Source: Bacillus sp. ISL-51
GTDB taxonomy: Bacteria; Bacillota; Bacilli; Bacillales; Bacillaceae
Direction: 5' to 3'
Assembly (NCBI RefSeq): GCF_018613535.1
Contig: NZ_JAGGQB010000019.1
Location: forward strand, 1-59,668
DNA: 59,668 nucleotides
Shown: piece after piece, positions 43,586 to 54,897 of the stretch
How positions within the stretch are numbered: the first letter of the stretch is position 1
How the letters are laid out: each line of letters begins with the position of its first letter
The notes under the pieces: generated by a model
Told to the model about the DNA's origin: nothing
Database searches by the model: none
Seen by the model: the letters and a program-made list of their open reading frames with translations, nothing else
Made by a program: the position numbers and the translations under genes

Positions 43586-43615
43586 AAAATATCACAGACA
43601 GAAAAATTCTGTCAA
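43586..43615 (-). promoter_or_regulatory. Sigma-A promoter of rpmGB-secE-nusG
   Basis: TTGACA (43610-43615) and TATTTT (43586-43591) are 18 bases apart on the minus strand. GACAGAA/TTCTGTC overlaps the -35 as an inverted repeat (43597-43613). Confidence 0.6.
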
Positions 43616-43632
43616 TATCACATAGAAACCAG

Positions 43633-44289
43633 CTATAAACTGATTTCCCTTATTTCTAAATACTTCTCAAGCTTGCGCTTTACGCGCTGCAGGGCATTAT
43701 CGATTGATTTTACGTGCCGGTTTAAATCATCGGAAATCTCTTGGTAACTTCTTCCGTCAAGATACAAAACAAGCACCTTTCTCTCGAGATCGCTTAGCAA
43801 CTCTCCCATTTTCATTTCAATATCATCAAATTCTTCCTGATTAATAATCATTTCTTCAGGATTTAACGTTTTTGCGCCCGAAATGACGTCAAGCAGCGTT
43901 CGGTCTGATTCTTCATCAAAAATAGGCTTGTCTAAAGAAACATAGGAATTTAAAGGAATGTGTTTCTGGCGAGTAGCTGTCTTTATTGCGGTAATAATCT
44001 GGCGGGTAATGCACAATTCTGCAAAAGCTTTAAATGAAGTAAGCTTGTCCTCTCTAAAGTCCCGGATAGACTTATATAAGCCTATCATCCCTTCCTGTAC
44101 AATATCTTCCCTGTCCGCCCCTATTAAAAAATAGGATCTGGCTTTTGCCCGTACAAAATTACGGTACTTCGTAATCAAGTAATCTAACGCATCACTATCC
44201 CCAACATGAACCTTTTCAATGACCTGCTCGTCCTCCAACTGGCAAAACTGCACTTTGTTGAATTTTCCCTTGTTGTTCTGTAGATTCAC
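43633..44289 (-). CDS. sigH: RNA polymerase sigma-H factor
   Basis: Sigma-H directs early stationary-phase and sporulation genes such as spo0A, spo0F and spoIIA. The 218-residue sigma-70-family protein shows region 2 DREDIVQEGMIGLYKSIRDF and the region 4 helix-turn-helix GRSYQEISDDLNRHVKSIDN. The start is GTG 44289 after GGGGGAT. Its promoter lies directly after rae1; in B. subtilis AbrB represses sigH. Confidence 0.97.
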   Translation of the reverse strand: MNLQNNKGKFNKVQFCQLEDEQVIEKVHVGDSDALDYLITKYRNFVRAKARSYFLIGADREDIVQEGMIGLYKSIRDFREDKLTSFKAFAELCITRQIITAIKTATRQKHIPLNSYVSLDKPIFDEESDRTLLDVISGAKTLNPEEMIINQEEFDDIEMKMGELLSDLERKVLVLYLDGRSYQEISDDLNRHVKSIDNALQRVKRKLEKYLEIREISL

Positions 44290-44320
44290 TGCGATCCCCC
44301 CGGCGCACGTAGATAGAAAT

Positions 44321-44350
44321 ATTATACATTAATGGACGAAAAAGCGTCAA
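44321..44350 (-). promoter_or_regulatory. Sigma-A promoter of sigH
   Basis: TTGACG (44345-44350) and a perfect TATAAT (44321-44326) are 18 bases apart on the minus strand. The surrounding AT-rich bases would suit AbrB binding. Confidence 0.75.
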
Positions 44351-44351
44351 C

Positions 44352-44864
44352 CTAATCCAGGTCGCCCCGCCGCCACTTTTCAAACGTTTTCAAAACCTCT
44401 TCGGACAGCTCGATTTTACCCGGGGGTTTTTCGGAAGTGATTTTAGAAACCCGCCTTTGAATGCGGCGTTCAATGGCATTCACTTCCCGCAGCAGCTCCC
44501 GGGCGGACTTTCGCAGAGCCCCTTGTCCGAAAATCGCCCATTGCTCGGTGTAATCAGAGGTGGCGACGTGAATCTGTGTCGCAATGTTATTCAGCGCTTG
44601 GGCGAGCTTTTCGATCCGCTCATCCGCCGTCTCATTCTCCCTCGTAAAAATGACTTCGACCCTGTAATTGGTTTGCTTTTTCTCTATCCCTTTTACAAGA
44701 TGCGCATCAAAAACAACAATGACTCTGATTCCTGTATATGACTGATATTCTGCCATTTTCTGAATCAGTACATCTCTCGCTTCTTCAAAACTGTTCGCTT
44801 TTAAATCATTTAGCTGCGGCCAGGCTCCTATCATGTTGTATCCGTCTACTAATAGGATGTCCAT
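44352..44864 (-). CDS. rae1: Rae1 (YacP), ribosome-associated A-site endoribonuclease
   Basis: Rae1 cuts mRNA inside the ribosomal A site. The 170-residue protein has a NYN/PIN-like domain, with MDILLVDGYNMIGAWPQL at the N-terminus (catalytic Asp7), the Asp in VIVVFDAH, and acidic residues near ETADERIEKL. It follows rlmB by 6 bases and precedes the sigH promoter. Length matches B. subtilis YacP. Confidence 0.94.
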   Translation of the reverse strand: MDILLVDGYNMIGAWPQLNDLKANSFEEARDVLIQKMAEYQSYTGIRVIVVFDAHLVKGIEKKQTNYRVEVIFTRENETADERIEKLAQALNNIATQIHVATSDYTEQWAIFGQGALRKSARELLREVNAIERRIQRRVSKITSEKPPGKIELSEEVLKTFEKWRRGDLD

Positions 44865-44870
44865 CTGTCT

Positions 44871-45620
44871 TTATTCTCCCAAAGGATTCCGTTTCCTATA
44901 GACTTCATACATCAGAAGGCCCGCCGCTACCGATGCATTCAGTGACGTTACTTTTCCCGCCATCGGAAGTTTGATGAGGAAATCGCATTTCTCTTTTACA
45001 AGGCGGCCCATTCCTTTGCCCTCGCTTCCAATGACTAAGGCCAAAGGCATTTTGCCGTCCATTGTGCGGTAATCCTCCCGCGCAGACGCATCTGTTCCGA
45101 CTACCCAAATGCCCCGCTCCTTCATTTCATCAAGCGTCCGGGCAAGGTTTGTGACCTTAACGACAGGGATATGCTCAATGGCTCCCGTTGACGCTTTTGC
45201 AACCGTCGCAGTAAGGCCGACTGCTCTGCGTTTCGGAATGACGATGCCGTGCGCGCCCGCCGCGTCGGCCGTTCTCATAATGGAGCCGAGATTATGAGGG
45301 TCTTCCAGTTCATCCAATATGAGAAAGAAAGGCTGTTCATTTCTTTCTTCCGCTCTTTTATATAAATCGTCTAATTCCGCATACTCATATGCCGCGACCT
45401 GAGCGACGACTCCCTGATGCTGTCCTTCCACCATCTGGTCGAGCTTTTTTCTCGGAACAAATTGAATGGTGATGCCTTGCTTTTTCGCAAGCTCAATGAC
45501 TTGCTGGGCTTGTCCTTTTACTGTGTTTTCCGCCATCCATAATTTATACAGCTTCCGGTCTGACTTTAATGTCTCAATGACCGCATTTTTTCCTATGACG
45601 TAATCATGTTGCTGACTCAT
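44871..45620 (-). CDS. rlmB: RlmB-type 23S rRNA 2'-O-methyltransferase
   Basis: This SPOUT-class enzyme methylates a 23S rRNA ribose (Gm2251 in E. coli numbering). The 249-residue protein has a YjeE-like substrate-binding N-terminal domain (about 1-85) and the knotted domain with [31 protein letters not shown] and [20 protein letters not shown]. Its ATG lies inside the end of mrnC, a 17-base overlap. B. subtilis calls it YacO. Confidence 0.94.
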   Translation of the reverse strand: MSQQHDYVIGKNAVIETLKSDRKLYKLWMAENTVKGQAQQVIELAKKQGITIQFVPRKKLDQMVEGQHQGVVAQVAAYEYAELDDLYKRAEERNEQPFFLILDELEDPHNLGSIMRTADAAGAHGIVIPKRRAVGLTATVAKASTGAIEHIPVVKVTNLARTLDEMKERGIWVVGTDASAREDYRTMDGKMPLALVIGSEGKGMGRLVKEKCDFLIKLPMAGKVTSLNASVAAGLLMYEVYRKRNPLGE

Positions 45621-46035
45621 TTGTTTTCCTCCCTGACGTCCCGGCTTTTATAGCTTCAGCAATCAGCTGATTCAGTCTTTCTTCTTTTTTCTCAAGAAAA
45701 AGATATCCGAGTAAAGCCTCAAAAGCCGTACTATAGCGGTACGTCTGTACATCTGTGTTTTTAGGCGTTGTTCCCGATTTGGCATTTCTGCCCCTTCTCA
45801 GTACGGCTTCCTCTTCTTCTGTAAAGAAGGATTCCTCTTGAAGATGAAAAAGAATATCCGCCTGGGATTTTGCCGATACAATACGGCTTGCCTTCTTATG
45901 AAGGTCATTCGGCTTCGTATAGCCCTGCTTAAGCAGGTGATGCCTGACGTATATTTCAAAAATGGCATCACCCATATAAGCAAGCGCAAGACCGTTTAAC
46001 TGCTTTGAATCTTTGACTTGATCAAATTGAAGCAT
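45604..46035 (-). CDS. mrnC: MrnC, mini-ribonuclease III
   Basis: MrnC matures 23S rRNA ends and is an RNase III catalytic domain without the dsRNA-binding domain. From ATG 46035 it has 143 residues; [20 protein letters not shown] supplies the catalytic Asp, and [20 protein letters not shown] the paired acidic residues. An upstream in-frame start would run into cysS. It lies 4 bases after cysS and overlaps rlmB. Confidence 0.95.
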   Translation of the reverse strand: MLQFDQVKDSKQLNGLALAYMGDAIFEIYVRHHLLKQGYTKPNDLHKKASRIVSAKSQADILFHLQEESFFTEEEEAVLRRGRNAKSGTTPKNTDVQTYRYSTAFEALLGYLFLEKKEERLNQLIAEAIKAGTSGRKTNESAT

Positions 46036-46039
46036 CAGC

Positions 46040-47440
46040 TTACTCTCCCCGCTTCCAGCGAGTTCCCTGAGCCGTATCTTCAAGAATGATATTCATGCTT
46101 TTCAGCTGATCGCGGATTTGGTCTGATAAGGCAAAATCGCGATTGCGGCGGGCTTCATTTCTTTTCTCAATCAAGTCTTCAATCTCTTGATCGACAAGCT
46201 CTTCTCCGCCCAGCGTAAGACCCAGTACAGAGCCGATTCTGTCAAACATATTGATAAAGGCTTTGATGACACGGTCAGCCGTATGGTCTTCCTGCAAGTA
46301 GTAATTGGCATGCTTCGCTAAATCGAACCAAACGGAGATCGCATTTGCCGTATTAAAATCATCATCCATCGCTTCTTCAAATGCAGTGCGGTGCTCCTCG
46401 ATTTTAGCGAGCCACTCATCATCATTTTCAGTCAGGTTCGTGCTGCTGTTCAAACGATGGTTTAAATTGCTGTAAGCTGTCTTCAGGCGGTTAAACGCGT
46501 TTTTCGTTTTTTCAAGCAGCTCTTCCGAATAGTTGATGGGATGGCGGTAATGCACGGACAGCATGAAAAATCTCAGCAGCTGCGGATCATATTTCTTAAT
46601 GATATCGTGCACCAGAACAAAGTTCCCGAGCGATTTTGACATTTTTTCATTATCTATATTGATATAACCGTTGTGAAGCCAGTATTTTGCGAATGTCTTG
46701 CCTGTTAATGCTTCAGATTGCGCAATTTCATTTTCGTGGTGAGGGAATGTGAGGTCCTGTCCCCCGGCATGAATATCTATCTCGTCGCCCAAATACTTCT
46801 TCACCATTGCAGAGCATTCAATATGCCAGCCCGGCCGTCCTTTTCCCCAAGGGCTATCCCATGAAATTTCCCCGTCTTTGGCAGCCTTCCAAAGCGCAAA
46901 GTCCAAGGCGTCCTCTTTTTTCTCACCAACGCGGATACGGGCGCCTGATCTGAGCTCATCTATTGATTGCTGAGAAAGCTTTCCGTAGCCCTCAAACGCT
47001 CTTGTTTTGAAATAAACGTCGCCTTCTGATTCATAGGCGTAGCCTTTTTTAATCAGCTCGCTGATAAAATCAATGATGGCATCCATATTCTCCATGACCC
47101 GCGGATGAAGATCGGCTTTTCGGCATCCAAGCGCGCCCACGTCTTCAAAGTAGGCTTTTATGAACCGCTCAGAAACGGTCGGGACGTCCTCACCGAGCTC
47201 ATTCGCGGCCTTGATCAGTTTGTCATCAACATCGGTGAAGTTTGACACATATTGAACGTCATACCCTTTATATTCTAAATAGTTGCGGACCGTATCGTAC
47301 ACAATAGCCGGACGGGCATTTCCAATGTGAATATAGTTGTATACAGTCGGGCCGCACACATACATTTTCACTTTGCCCTCCTCAAGGGGCACGAACGTTT
47401 CCTTTTTCCTTGTCAGTGTATTATAAAGTGTAATGGTCAT
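46040..47440 (-). CDS. cysS: Cysteinyl-tRNA synthetase
   Basis: CysRS charges tRNA-Cys. The 466-residue class I enzyme has Cys29 and the HIGN motif at 38-41, a zinc-binding [10 protein letters not shown] and [11 protein letters not shown], and KMSKSLGN near residue 266. Its start overlaps the cysE stop by 4 bases. It belongs to the T-box-controlled cysE-cysS unit, so uncharged tRNA-Cys should raise its transcription. Confidence 0.98.
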   Translation of the reverse strand: MTITLYNTLTRKKETFVPLEEGKVKMYVCGPTVYNYIHIGNARPAIVYDTVRNYLEYKGYDVQYVSNFTDVDDKLIKAANELGEDVPTVSERFIKAYFEDVGALGCRKADLHPRVMENMDAIIDFISELIKKGYAYESEGDVYFKTRAFEGYGKLSQQSIDELRSGARIRVGEKKEDALDFALWKAAKDGEISWDSPWGKGRPGWHIECSAMVKKYLGDEIDIHAGGQDLTFPHHENEIAQSEALTGKTFAKYWLHNGYINIDNEKMSKSLGNFVLVHDIIKKYDPQLLRFFMLSVHYRHPINYSEELLEKTKNAFNRLKTAYSNLNHRLNSSTNLTENDDEWLAKIEEHRTAFEEAMDDDFNTANAISVWFDLAKHANYYLQEDHTADRVIKAFINMFDRIGSVLGLTLGGEELVDQEIEDLIEKRNEARRNRDFALSDQIRDQLKSMNIILEDTAQGTRWKRGE

Positions 47441-48090
47441 TTTTGGTTTATCCTTTCTTTTTTATCTTCCAGTTCAGCATGCAGCTCAAGAATCTGCTGC
47501 TCCAATGCTTTAAATCGGTCAGCCACCGGATCGGGCAAGTCTTGATGATTGAGGTCGCGCTTTATCTTTCTTCCGTTTTGAATCACGACCTTCCCCGGTA
47601 TGCCCACGACGGTTGAATAGTCAGGGACATCACGCAGGACAACGGAGCCGGCGCCTATTTTAGAGCCTTGGCCGACAGTAATGGAGCCAAGCACCTTCGC
47701 CCCCGTTGCGATTAAGGCGTCGTCTTTAATGGTCGGATGCCGCTTTCCCTTTTCTTTTCCCGTTCCCCCGAGCGTGACACCTTGGAAAACCGTGACATTA
47801 TCGCCGATTTCACAAGTTTCCCCAATGACTACACCCATGCCGTGATCAATGAAAAATTTTCTCCCGATGGTCGCGCCGGGGTGGATTTCAATACCGGTAA
47901 AGAAACGGGCGATTTGTGATATAAGGCGTGCAAGGAAGTAGAATCTCCTTTTATATAAAGCATGTGCAATCCGATGCGCCCATATAGCATGTAAACCAGA
48001 ATAAGTTAAAATGACTTCAAAATAGCTTCTTGCTGCAGGATCTTGATCGAACACTGTATCTATGTCTTCTTTAAGCATTTTAAAAAACAC
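47437..48090 (-). CDS. cysE: Serine O-acetyltransferase
   Basis: CysE makes O-acetylserine, the precursor of cysteine. The 217-residue protein has an N-terminal helical region and a left-handed beta-helix, with [20 protein letters not shown] and [17 protein letters not shown] around the active site. The start is GTG 48090 after GGGGGGAAG. It is the first gene behind the T-box, coupling cysteine supply to tRNA-Cys charging. Confidence 0.97.
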   Translation of the reverse strand: MFFKMLKEDIDTVFDQDPAARSYFEVILTYSGLHAIWAHRIAHALYKRRFYFLARLISQIARFFTGIEIHPGATIGRKFFIDHGMGVVIGETCEIGDNVTVFQGVTLGGTGKEKGKRHPTIKDDALIATGAKVLGSITVGQGSKIGAGSVVLRDVPDYSTVVGIPGKVVIQNGRKIKRDLNHQDLPDPVADRFKALEQQILELHAELEDKKERINQK

Positions 48091-48139
48091 ATGCTTCCCC
48101 CCATTCTCTCCCCGCTCCAGTCATCCTTTTTCAGCTAAT

Positions 48140-48176
48140 AAAAAAACGCCTCTGCATGTAAACATGACAGAGACGC
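48140..48176 (-). terminator. Terminator arm of the cysE T-box
   Basis: GCGTCTCTG with CAGAGGCGT (two G-U pairs) plus CATG/CATG across one bulged base and a 4-base loop, followed by seven U on the minus strand. It ends 50 bases before cysE. Confidence 0.85.
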
Positions 48177-48345
48177 TTTCACCGCGCGGTTCCACTCTGT
48201 TTGGAAAACAAAATCCTGTTTTCCCAACTCAGCCGGTAACGGCGGCGGCCGCCTTTAAATACTGATTTCCGCGGAAATGTTCTTCAAAGGTCTTAAGGGC
48301 GCACTTCTAAAACATGACACATGAATCTCTCTCAGCCGATGAAGA
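48140..48345 (-). promoter_or_regulatory. T-box riboswitch (cysteine) of cysE-cysS
   Basis: The gltX-cysE gap of 308 bases holds a T-box. The conserved AGAGTGGAACCGCGCGG is at 48182-48198. Stem I is closed by TCTTCA (48340-48345) and TGAAGA (48281-48286). The likely specifier codon is UGC (Cys) at 48301-48303, followed by a purine. Uncharged tRNA-Cys would stabilise the antiterminator and allow cysE-cysS transcription. Confidence 0.88.
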
Positions 48346-48398
48346 TTCTTTCTGTAATGGTCATTTGTTTTATACTCTTCCCTGTCAACAATCATATA

Positions 48399-49850
48399 TT
48401 AAATGCTTTTCAGGCGTTTCACAGCAGTTTCTCTGCCGATCAGCTCAATGGCCTGCGGAAGCTCCGGACCGTGGGTCTGGCCTGTAACTGCAACACGAAT
48501 CGGCATGAACAGCTTTTTGCCTTTGTGCCCAGTTTCTTTCTGCACTGCTTTAATTGAGGCTTTGATCTGCTCCGGCGTAAATTCTTCAAGCTCTTCCAGC
48601 TTCGCGGCAAATACGCTGAGCACTTCAGGAACCTGTTCTTCTTCCAGAACAGTCTTTGCCTCTTGATTATACTCGATCTCTTCCTTAAAGAACAAATCAG
48701 TCAGCTCGACGATTTCAGCGCCGTAGCTTAATTGTTCATGATAAAGAGAAATTAACTTGCGCACCCACTCCTGCTCTTTTGCAGAAAGCTCAGTGCCGAC
48801 TTTACCGGCCTTTTGCAAGTGCGGAAGCGTCAGCCCGACAACTTGATCAAGATCCAGCGCTTTTACGTATTGGTTGTTGACCCATTTCAGTTTATGCATA
48901 TCAAACAGAGCCGGTGACTTCGATAAACGATTCACATCAAAAATTTCAATAAATTGTTCCTTAGTGAAAAGTTCTTCTTCACCGACAGGCGACCACCCGA
49001 GAAGGCCGATAAAGTTAAACAGCGCTTCAGGCAGGTAACCCAGCTCTTCGTACTGCTCAATAAACTGAATGATCGATTCATCACGTTTACTTAGTTTTTT
49101 GCGGCTTTCATTCACGATAAGCGTCATATGGCCGAAGACAGGGATATCCCAGCCGAAAGCCTGGAAGATCATAATCTGTTTCGGTGTATTTGAAATATGA
49201 TCCTCGCCGCGGAGCACGTGCGTCATTTTCATTAAGTAATCATCGATCGCTACTGCAAAATTATAGGTCGGTGTTCCATCCTTTTTAACGATGACAAAGT
49301 CGCCGATGCCGTCTGATTCAAAAGAGATCTCGCCTTTTACGATATCGTCAAAAGCAATGATTTTCCCTTCCGGCACACGGAAACGGATGCTCGGCTGTCT
49401 GCCTTCGGCTAAAAACTTCTCCTGCTCTTCTTGAGTCAGGTTTCTGTGTTTGCCGGAGTAGCGCGGCATTTCTCCCCGGGCGATTTGTTCTTCACGCTCT
49501 TTCTCAAGCTCTTCTTCCGTACAGAAACATTTATAAGCAAGCCCTTTTTCAAGAAGCTCTTCATAGTATACTTTGTAAATATCGTTACGTTCAGACTGGC
49601 GGTACGGGCCGTATTCTCCGCCGACGTCCACACTCTCATCCCAGTCCATACCCAGCCATTTTAAGTAATTAAGCTGACTTTGCTCTCCGCCTTCAATATT
49701 CCGCTTTTTGTCGGTGTCCTCAATGCGGATAATAAATTTCCCGCCTTGGCTGCGGGCAAATAAATAGTTAAAAAGCGCCGTTCTGGCGTTACCGATATGC
49801 AAATGTCCGGTCGGACTCGGTGCATAACGAACACGTACTTCATTTCCCAT
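48399..49850 (-). CDS. gltX: Glutamyl-tRNA synthetase (non-discriminating type)
   Basis: GltX charges tRNA-Glu and, in Bacillus, mischarges tRNA-Gln for amidation by GatCAB. From ATG 49850 it has 483 residues: the signature [29 protein letters not shown] (KMSKS equivalent) and a C-terminal anticodon-binding helical domain. AAAGGAAG precedes the ATG. A separate promoter lies after ispF. Downstream lies the T-box for cysE-cysS, as in B. subtilis. Confidence 0.98.
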   Translation of the reverse strand: MGNEVRVRYAPSPTGHLHIGNARTALFNYLFARSQGGKFIIRIEDTDKKRNIEGGEQSQLNYLKWLGMDWDESVDVGGEYGPYRQSERNDIYKVYYEELLEKGLAYKCFCTEEELEKEREEQIARGEMPRYSGKHRNLTQEEQEKFLAEGRQPSIRFRVPEGKIIAFDDIVKGEISFESDGIGDFVIVKKDGTPTYNFAVAIDDYLMKMTHVLRGEDHISNTPKQIMIFQAFGWDIPVFGHMTLIVNESRKKLSKRDESIIQFIEQYEELGYLPEALFNFIGLLGWSPVGEEELFTKEQFIEIFDVNRLSKSPALFDMHKLKWVNNQYVKALDLDQVVGLTLPHLQKAGKVGTELSAKEQEWVRKLISLYHEQLSYGAEIVELTDLFFKEEIEYNQEAKTVLEEEQVPEVLSVFAAKLEELEEFTPEQIKASIKAVQKETGHKGKKLFMPIRVAVTGQTHGPELPQAIELIGRETAVKRLKSI

Positions 49851-49904
49851 GTTCAAATACTTCCTTTCATCTCGTCTGTAGCCTCAAGCCGAATATATGT
49901 ATCT

Positions 49905-49933
49905 ATTCTACCACCAAATAGACCGGGCATCAA
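49905..49933 (-). promoter_or_regulatory. Sigma-A promoter of gltX
   Basis: TTGATG (49928-49933) and TAGAAT (49905-49910) are 17 bases apart on the minus strand, with TGG before the -10 giving an extended -10. Confidence 0.65.
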
Positions 49934-49941
49934 AGCAATGA

Positions 49942-51121
<1,180 letters not shown>

Positions 51122-52222
51122 CTAAAGAGCCTTCTCCAGCAGCTTAGGCTTGGCAAAAATCATTCGTCCCGCCGCTGTCTGCAGTACGCTGGTTACGAGC
51201 ACATCAATATGCTTCCCTATATAATTACGGCCCTCTTCAACGACAATCATCGTGCCGTCATCTAAGTAAGCCACGCCTTGATTATGCTCTTTCCCGTCCT
51301 TAATCACTTGCACTTTCATCTCTTCGCCCGGAAGCACAACCGGCTTCACCGCGTTTGCAAGGTCATTAATATTCAGTACTGCAACCTTCTGAAGCTCACA
51401 TACTTTATTTAAGTTAAAATCATTCGTCACAACGACGCCGGATGTCAGCTTCGCAAGTTTGACAAGCTTACTGTCAACCTCTTGAATGTCTTCAAAGTCA
51501 CCCTCATATATTTCAACCGTAATATCCAGCTCTTTCTGAATACGATTCAAAATATCGAGGCCGCGGCGTCCTCTATTGCGTTTTAATACATCTGAAGAAT
51601 CGGCGATATGCTGTAATTCCTCAAGCACAAACTGAGGAATGACAATGACTCCCTCTAAGAAGCCGGTCTGGCAAATATCCGCAATTCTCCCATCAATAAT
51701 AACACTTGTATCCAAGATTTTCAGCCTTTTATCCTGCTCCTCCTGCTCCTCGTCAGCACTTCCTTTTTTCTTCTGCATTCTTGAAGAAATGGAGAACAGG
51801 GTGATGAGCTCATCCTTTTTCTTAAATCCGACCTGGAAGCCTAAATACCCGAGAAAGAAAGCTAAAAAGACCGGAATGATGGTGCTGAATATGCGGTACG
51901 GAATATTGTCAAGCGGAATCACGTTTACAATGAGATATGCGATGATAAGTCCAAAAACCAATCCGAGACTTCCAAATAACAGATCCGGCACCGGGGCTCT
52001 CAGCAAAGAATCTTCAATCCATTTTACCCAATTAATCACATATTCTGTTGTCCACATACTGATGAGGAAAAAGATAATAGCACCAATTGCCGCAGACGTA
52101 TATGCGTTTGTTATCAAAGGTATGTCCTGTATATTTGACAGTACAAACAATTCAGGTATTAAAAAGATACCAACAACGCCGCCAACAATAATGAAGAACG
52201 CCTGAACTATTCGTTTTAACAT
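51122..52222 (-). CDS. yacL: YacL, membrane PIN-TRAM protein (putative RNase)
   Basis: The 366-residue protein has four N-terminal membrane segments (about residues 6-125), a PIN nuclease domain starting [17 protein letters not shown] near residue 168 with conserved Asp residues ([12 protein letters not shown]), and a C-terminal TRAM RNA-binding domain. Its target is unknown. It follows disA by 115 bases, where a sigma-B-like promoter is found. Length equals B. subtilis YacL. Confidence 0.92.
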   Translation of the reverse strand: MLKRIVQAFFIIVGGVVGIFLIPELFVLSNIQDIPLITNAYTSAAIGAIIFFLISMWTTEYVINWVKWIEDSLLRAPVPDLLFGSLGLVFGLIIAYLIVNVIPLDNIPYRIFSTIIPVFLAFFLGYLGFQVGFKKKDELITLFSISSRMQKKKGSADEEQEEQDKRLKILDTSVIIDGRIADICQTGFLEGVIVIPQFVLEELQHIADSSDVLKRNRGRRGLDILNRIQKELDITVEIYEGDFEDIQEVDSKLVKLAKLTSGVVVTNDFNLNKVCELQKVAVLNINDLANAVKPVVLPGEEMKVQVIKDGKEHNQGVAYLDDGTMIVVEEGRNYIGKHIDVLVTSVLQTAAGRMIFAKPKLLEKAL

Positions 52223-52306
52223 ACCTCCACCTCCTTTTAAAAAACATTTTTTTATGAAGGCTGTCGCAGCCTACAAATATCAGAATAAACAAAAACTAAC
52301 AATAAT

Positions 52307-52331
52307 ATACCCGTATTCACACAGGTTTAAC
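52307..52331 (-). promoter_or_regulatory. Candidate sigma-B promoter of yacL-ispD-ispF
   Basis: GTTAAA (52326-52331) and a perfect GGGTAT (52307-52312) are 13 bases apart on the minus strand, matching sigma-B consensus (GTTTAA, GGGTAT) in 11 of 12 bases. It lies just after the disA stop. Confidence 0.5.
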
Positions 52332-52337
52332 CGAAAC

Positions 52338-53420
52338 TCAAAGCTGTCTGTCGATATAATGTTTCTCTTGCAGACGTTTTAAGCCTTTTTTAATTTTTTG
52401 GGCCCGCACCTCGCCTATACCCTCAACATCATCCAGTTCTTCAGCGCTGGCTTCCGTAATACTAGGCAAAAATCCGAACGCCTCTACTACATTTTCAACA
52501 ATCGGCATCGGCAGACGCGGTATTTTATTCAGCAGCCTGTACCCTCTCGGCAGCACATAGTCATCGAGATTAGTAGAGGCCGGATACCCGAGTAACTTAA
52601 ACAAAATGGAATCATCAAGCAGATCATAGCTGGACATATCCTGAAGCTCTTTTAAAAGCACGAATGGATCCTTAATTTTTTCTTTTACATAATCCTTGAT
52701 GAAAAGAGCCGCTTCTTCCTCCATATCCGTAATCAGCTCGATCACCTGCAAGCGGATTAAATGGCCTTCCGTTCCAAGCTCTTTAATATACATATTGATT
52801 TCATTTTTAATACGAAGCACCATTTCATAACGGTGCATGACAGACAGCACGTCACTGAACGTCACAAGCTCCTCAAACTCTAAAGCGTTTAAAGCTGTGA
52901 TCGTTTTGTCTAAAATGGTTTTATATTTCTCAAGCGTTTGAATGGCTTGATTTGCTTTTGTTAAAATGAAACCGATATCCTTTAGTGTATACTTCATGTT
53001 TTCCTGATATAACGTAATGACGTTTCTGCGTTCAGAGATCGCGATGACCAGACAGCCCGTCTGCTTTGCTACACGTTCCGCCGTACGGTGTCTCATTCCT
53101 GTTTCTGAAGAAGAAATTGCCGCCTCCGGCATGAGCTGCGTATTCGCATACAGGATTTTCTGGCCGGAATCGCTTAAAATAATGGCTCCGTCCATTTTTG
53201 CCAGCTCGTATAAATGAGCGGGCGCGAATGATGTATTAATATGAAAGCCGCCATCCACTACTTCTTTTACTTTATCGTTGTATCCGACAACAATCAGGCC
53301 GCCTGTGTTTGCCCGCAGAACATTTTCTATCCCGGCTCTGAGCGGTGTTCCCGGTGCAACAAACTGCAAGATTTCAGACAGATCGAGCTCTTGTTTCGCC
53401 CCTTTTTTCTCTTTTTCCAT
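52338..53420 (-). CDS. disA: DisA, diadenylate cyclase and DNA-integrity scanning protein
   Basis: DisA makes cyclic di-AMP and scans chromosomal DNA, pausing at branched structures. The 360-residue protein has the DAC domain with DGA at residues 77-79 and RHR at 110-112, a helical spine, and a C-terminal helix-hairpin-helix DNA-binding domain with [17 protein letters not shown]. It lies 3 bases after radA, with which it interacts functionally. Confidence 0.97.
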   Translation of the reverse strand: MEKEKKGAKQELDLSEILQFVAPGTPLRAGIENVLRANTGGLIVVGYNDKVKEVVDGGFHINTSFAPAHLYELAKMDGAIILSDSGQKILYANTQLMPEAAISSSETGMRHRTAERVAKQTGCLVIAISERRNVITLYQENMKYTLKDIGFILTKANQAIQTLEKYKTILDKTITALNALEFEELVTFSDVLSVMHRYEMVLRIKNEINMYIKELGTEGHLIRLQVIELITDMEEEAALFIKDYVKEKIKDPFVLLKELQDMSSYDLLDDSILFKLLGYPASTNLDDYVLPRGYRLLNKIPRLPMPIVENVVEAFGFLPSITEASAEELDDVEGIGEVRAQKIKKGLKRLQEKHYIDRQL

Positions 53421-53423
53421 CTA

Positions 53424-54803
53424 TTATGATCCTCCTAATGAAGTACGAAGCGCTTCGGCAACATTTGCTACTCCGACAACCTCAATCCCTTTTGGTTTTG
53501 TCCATCCGTCTACATTCGCCTCAGGTATGACCATGCGCTTGAAGCCCAGCTTTGCTGCTTCTTTTACGCGCTGTTCAATTCTTGATACCCTGCGGACTTC
53601 TCCTGTCAGACCTACTTCACCGATAAAGCAATCTGCAGGATTCGGCGGTGTATCTCTAAAGCTTGAAGCGATGCTGACGGCCACGGCCAAGTCAATTGCC
53701 GGTTCATCCAGCTTCACGCCGCCGGCGACTTTTAAGTATGCATCTTGATTTTGAAGCAGGAGACCCACTCTCTTCTCCAGCACAGCCATTAATAAAGACA
53801 CCCTGTTATGATCAATCCCTGTAGCCATGCGGCGCGGGTTTCCAAAACTGGTCGGTGAAATCAGCGCCTGGATTTCGACCAAAATCGGCCTCGTTCCTTC
53901 CATAGACGCTACGATACTGGAACCCGAAGCCCCGGCAGAACGCTCTTCTAAGAAAATCTCAGAAGGGTTCAGAACTTCCGTAAGCCCCTCTTCCCGCATT
54001 TCAAAGATGCCCATTTCATTTGTTGAACCGAAACGGTTTTTGACAGCCCGCAAAATACGGAATGTATGATGCCGTTCTCCTTCAAAGTATAGAACGGTAT
54101 CAACCATATGCTCAAGCAATCTCGGCCCTGCGATAGATCCTTCTTTCGTTACATGTCCCACGATAAAAATGGGTATGCTGTTTGTCTTCGCGATTTTCAT
54201 CAATTCAGCGGTACACTCTCTTACTTGTGATACGCTGCCGGGTGCCGACGTAATATCGCTTTGATAAACGGTTTGAATGGAATCAACGACAACAAATGCA
54301 GGTTTCATCTCTTGTATAGCAGACGAAATATACTCCATATCGGTTTCAGATAAAACATGTAACAATTGGCTTCTGATCCCAAGCCTGTCAGCGCGAAGCT
54401 TCGTTTGTGTCACAGATTCTTCACCTGAAATGTAAAGCACGCTGCCTGCTGTGTCTGCTAACTGAGCGGATACTTGAAGAAGAAGCGTTGATTTTCCGAT
54501 CCCGGGGTCGCCTCCGATTAACACAAGCGAACCTTTTACAACGCCGCCGCCAAGCACTCTGTTGAATTCGCCGAGCTTGGTTTGAACGCGGGGTTCTTCA
54601 GATGTTTCAATTGATGTAATAGGTGATGGTTTTTGTACGGTTTGAACTGAGTGTGAGAAGGCTGCCCGCCGATTCGCCGGCGCTTTTTTAATGGTCTCTT
54701 CCACCATTGTATTCCAAGCTCCGCAGCCGGGGCACTTTCCCATCCATTTCGCGGACTCATACCCGCATGAATGGCAGATGAATTTAGTTTTTGATTTAGC
54801 CAT
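53424..54803 (-). CDS. radA: RadA, DNA repair helicase/branch-migration protein
   Basis: RadA helps RecA-dependent recombination. The 459-residue protein has a zinc finger (Cys10, 13, 24, 27), a RecA-like core with Walker [11 protein letters not shown] at 97-106, the KNRFG motif specific to RadA, and a Lon-protease-like C-terminal domain. The ATG is about 13 bases from GAGG, rather far. It follows clpC after a hairpin and precedes disA. Confidence 0.97.
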   Translation of the reverse strand: MAKSKTKFICHSCGYESAKWMGKCPGCGAWNTMVEETIKKAPANRRAAFSHSVQTVQKPSPITSIETSEEPRVQTKLGEFNRVLGGGVVKGSLVLIGGDPGIGKSTLLLQVSAQLADTAGSVLYISGEESVTQTKLRADRLGIRSQLLHVLSETDMEYISSAIQEMKPAFVVVDSIQTVYQSDITSAPGSVSQVRECTAELMKIAKTNSIPIFIVGHVTKEGSIAGPRLLEHMVDTVLYFEGERHHTFRILRAVKNRFGSTNEMGIFEMREEGLTEVLNPSEIFLEERSAGASGSSIVASMEGTRPILVEIQALISPTSFGNPRRMATGIDHNRVSLLMAVLEKRVGLLLQNQDAYLKVAGGVKLDEPAIDLAVAVSIASSFRDTPPNPADCFIGEVGLTGEVRRVSRIEQRVKEAAKLGFKRMVIPEANVDGWTKPKGIEVVGVANVAEALRTSLGGS

Positions 54804-54851
54804 ATATGATGTAAAACCTCTTCCTTATCAAATATTTCTCTATATAACAAA

Positions 54852-54885
54852 GCGAGGCATACACTTGCTTACTGTATGCCTCATG
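54852..54885 (-). terminator. Hairpin after clpC, probable partial terminator
   Basis: A perfect 10-bp stem (54854-54863 with 54873-54882) with a 9-base loop follows the clpC stop by 15 bases. The tail GCTTTGTT is only moderately U-rich, so readthrough into radA is likely. Confidence 0.65.
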
Positions 54886-54897
54886 TTTGTCACTATA

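Noticed and set aside
48361..48398. TTGACA on the minus strand after gltX as a cysE promoter
   Set aside because: No acceptable -10 lies 16-18 bases away; TATAAA is only 8 bases off. Readthrough from gltX into the T-box is simpler.
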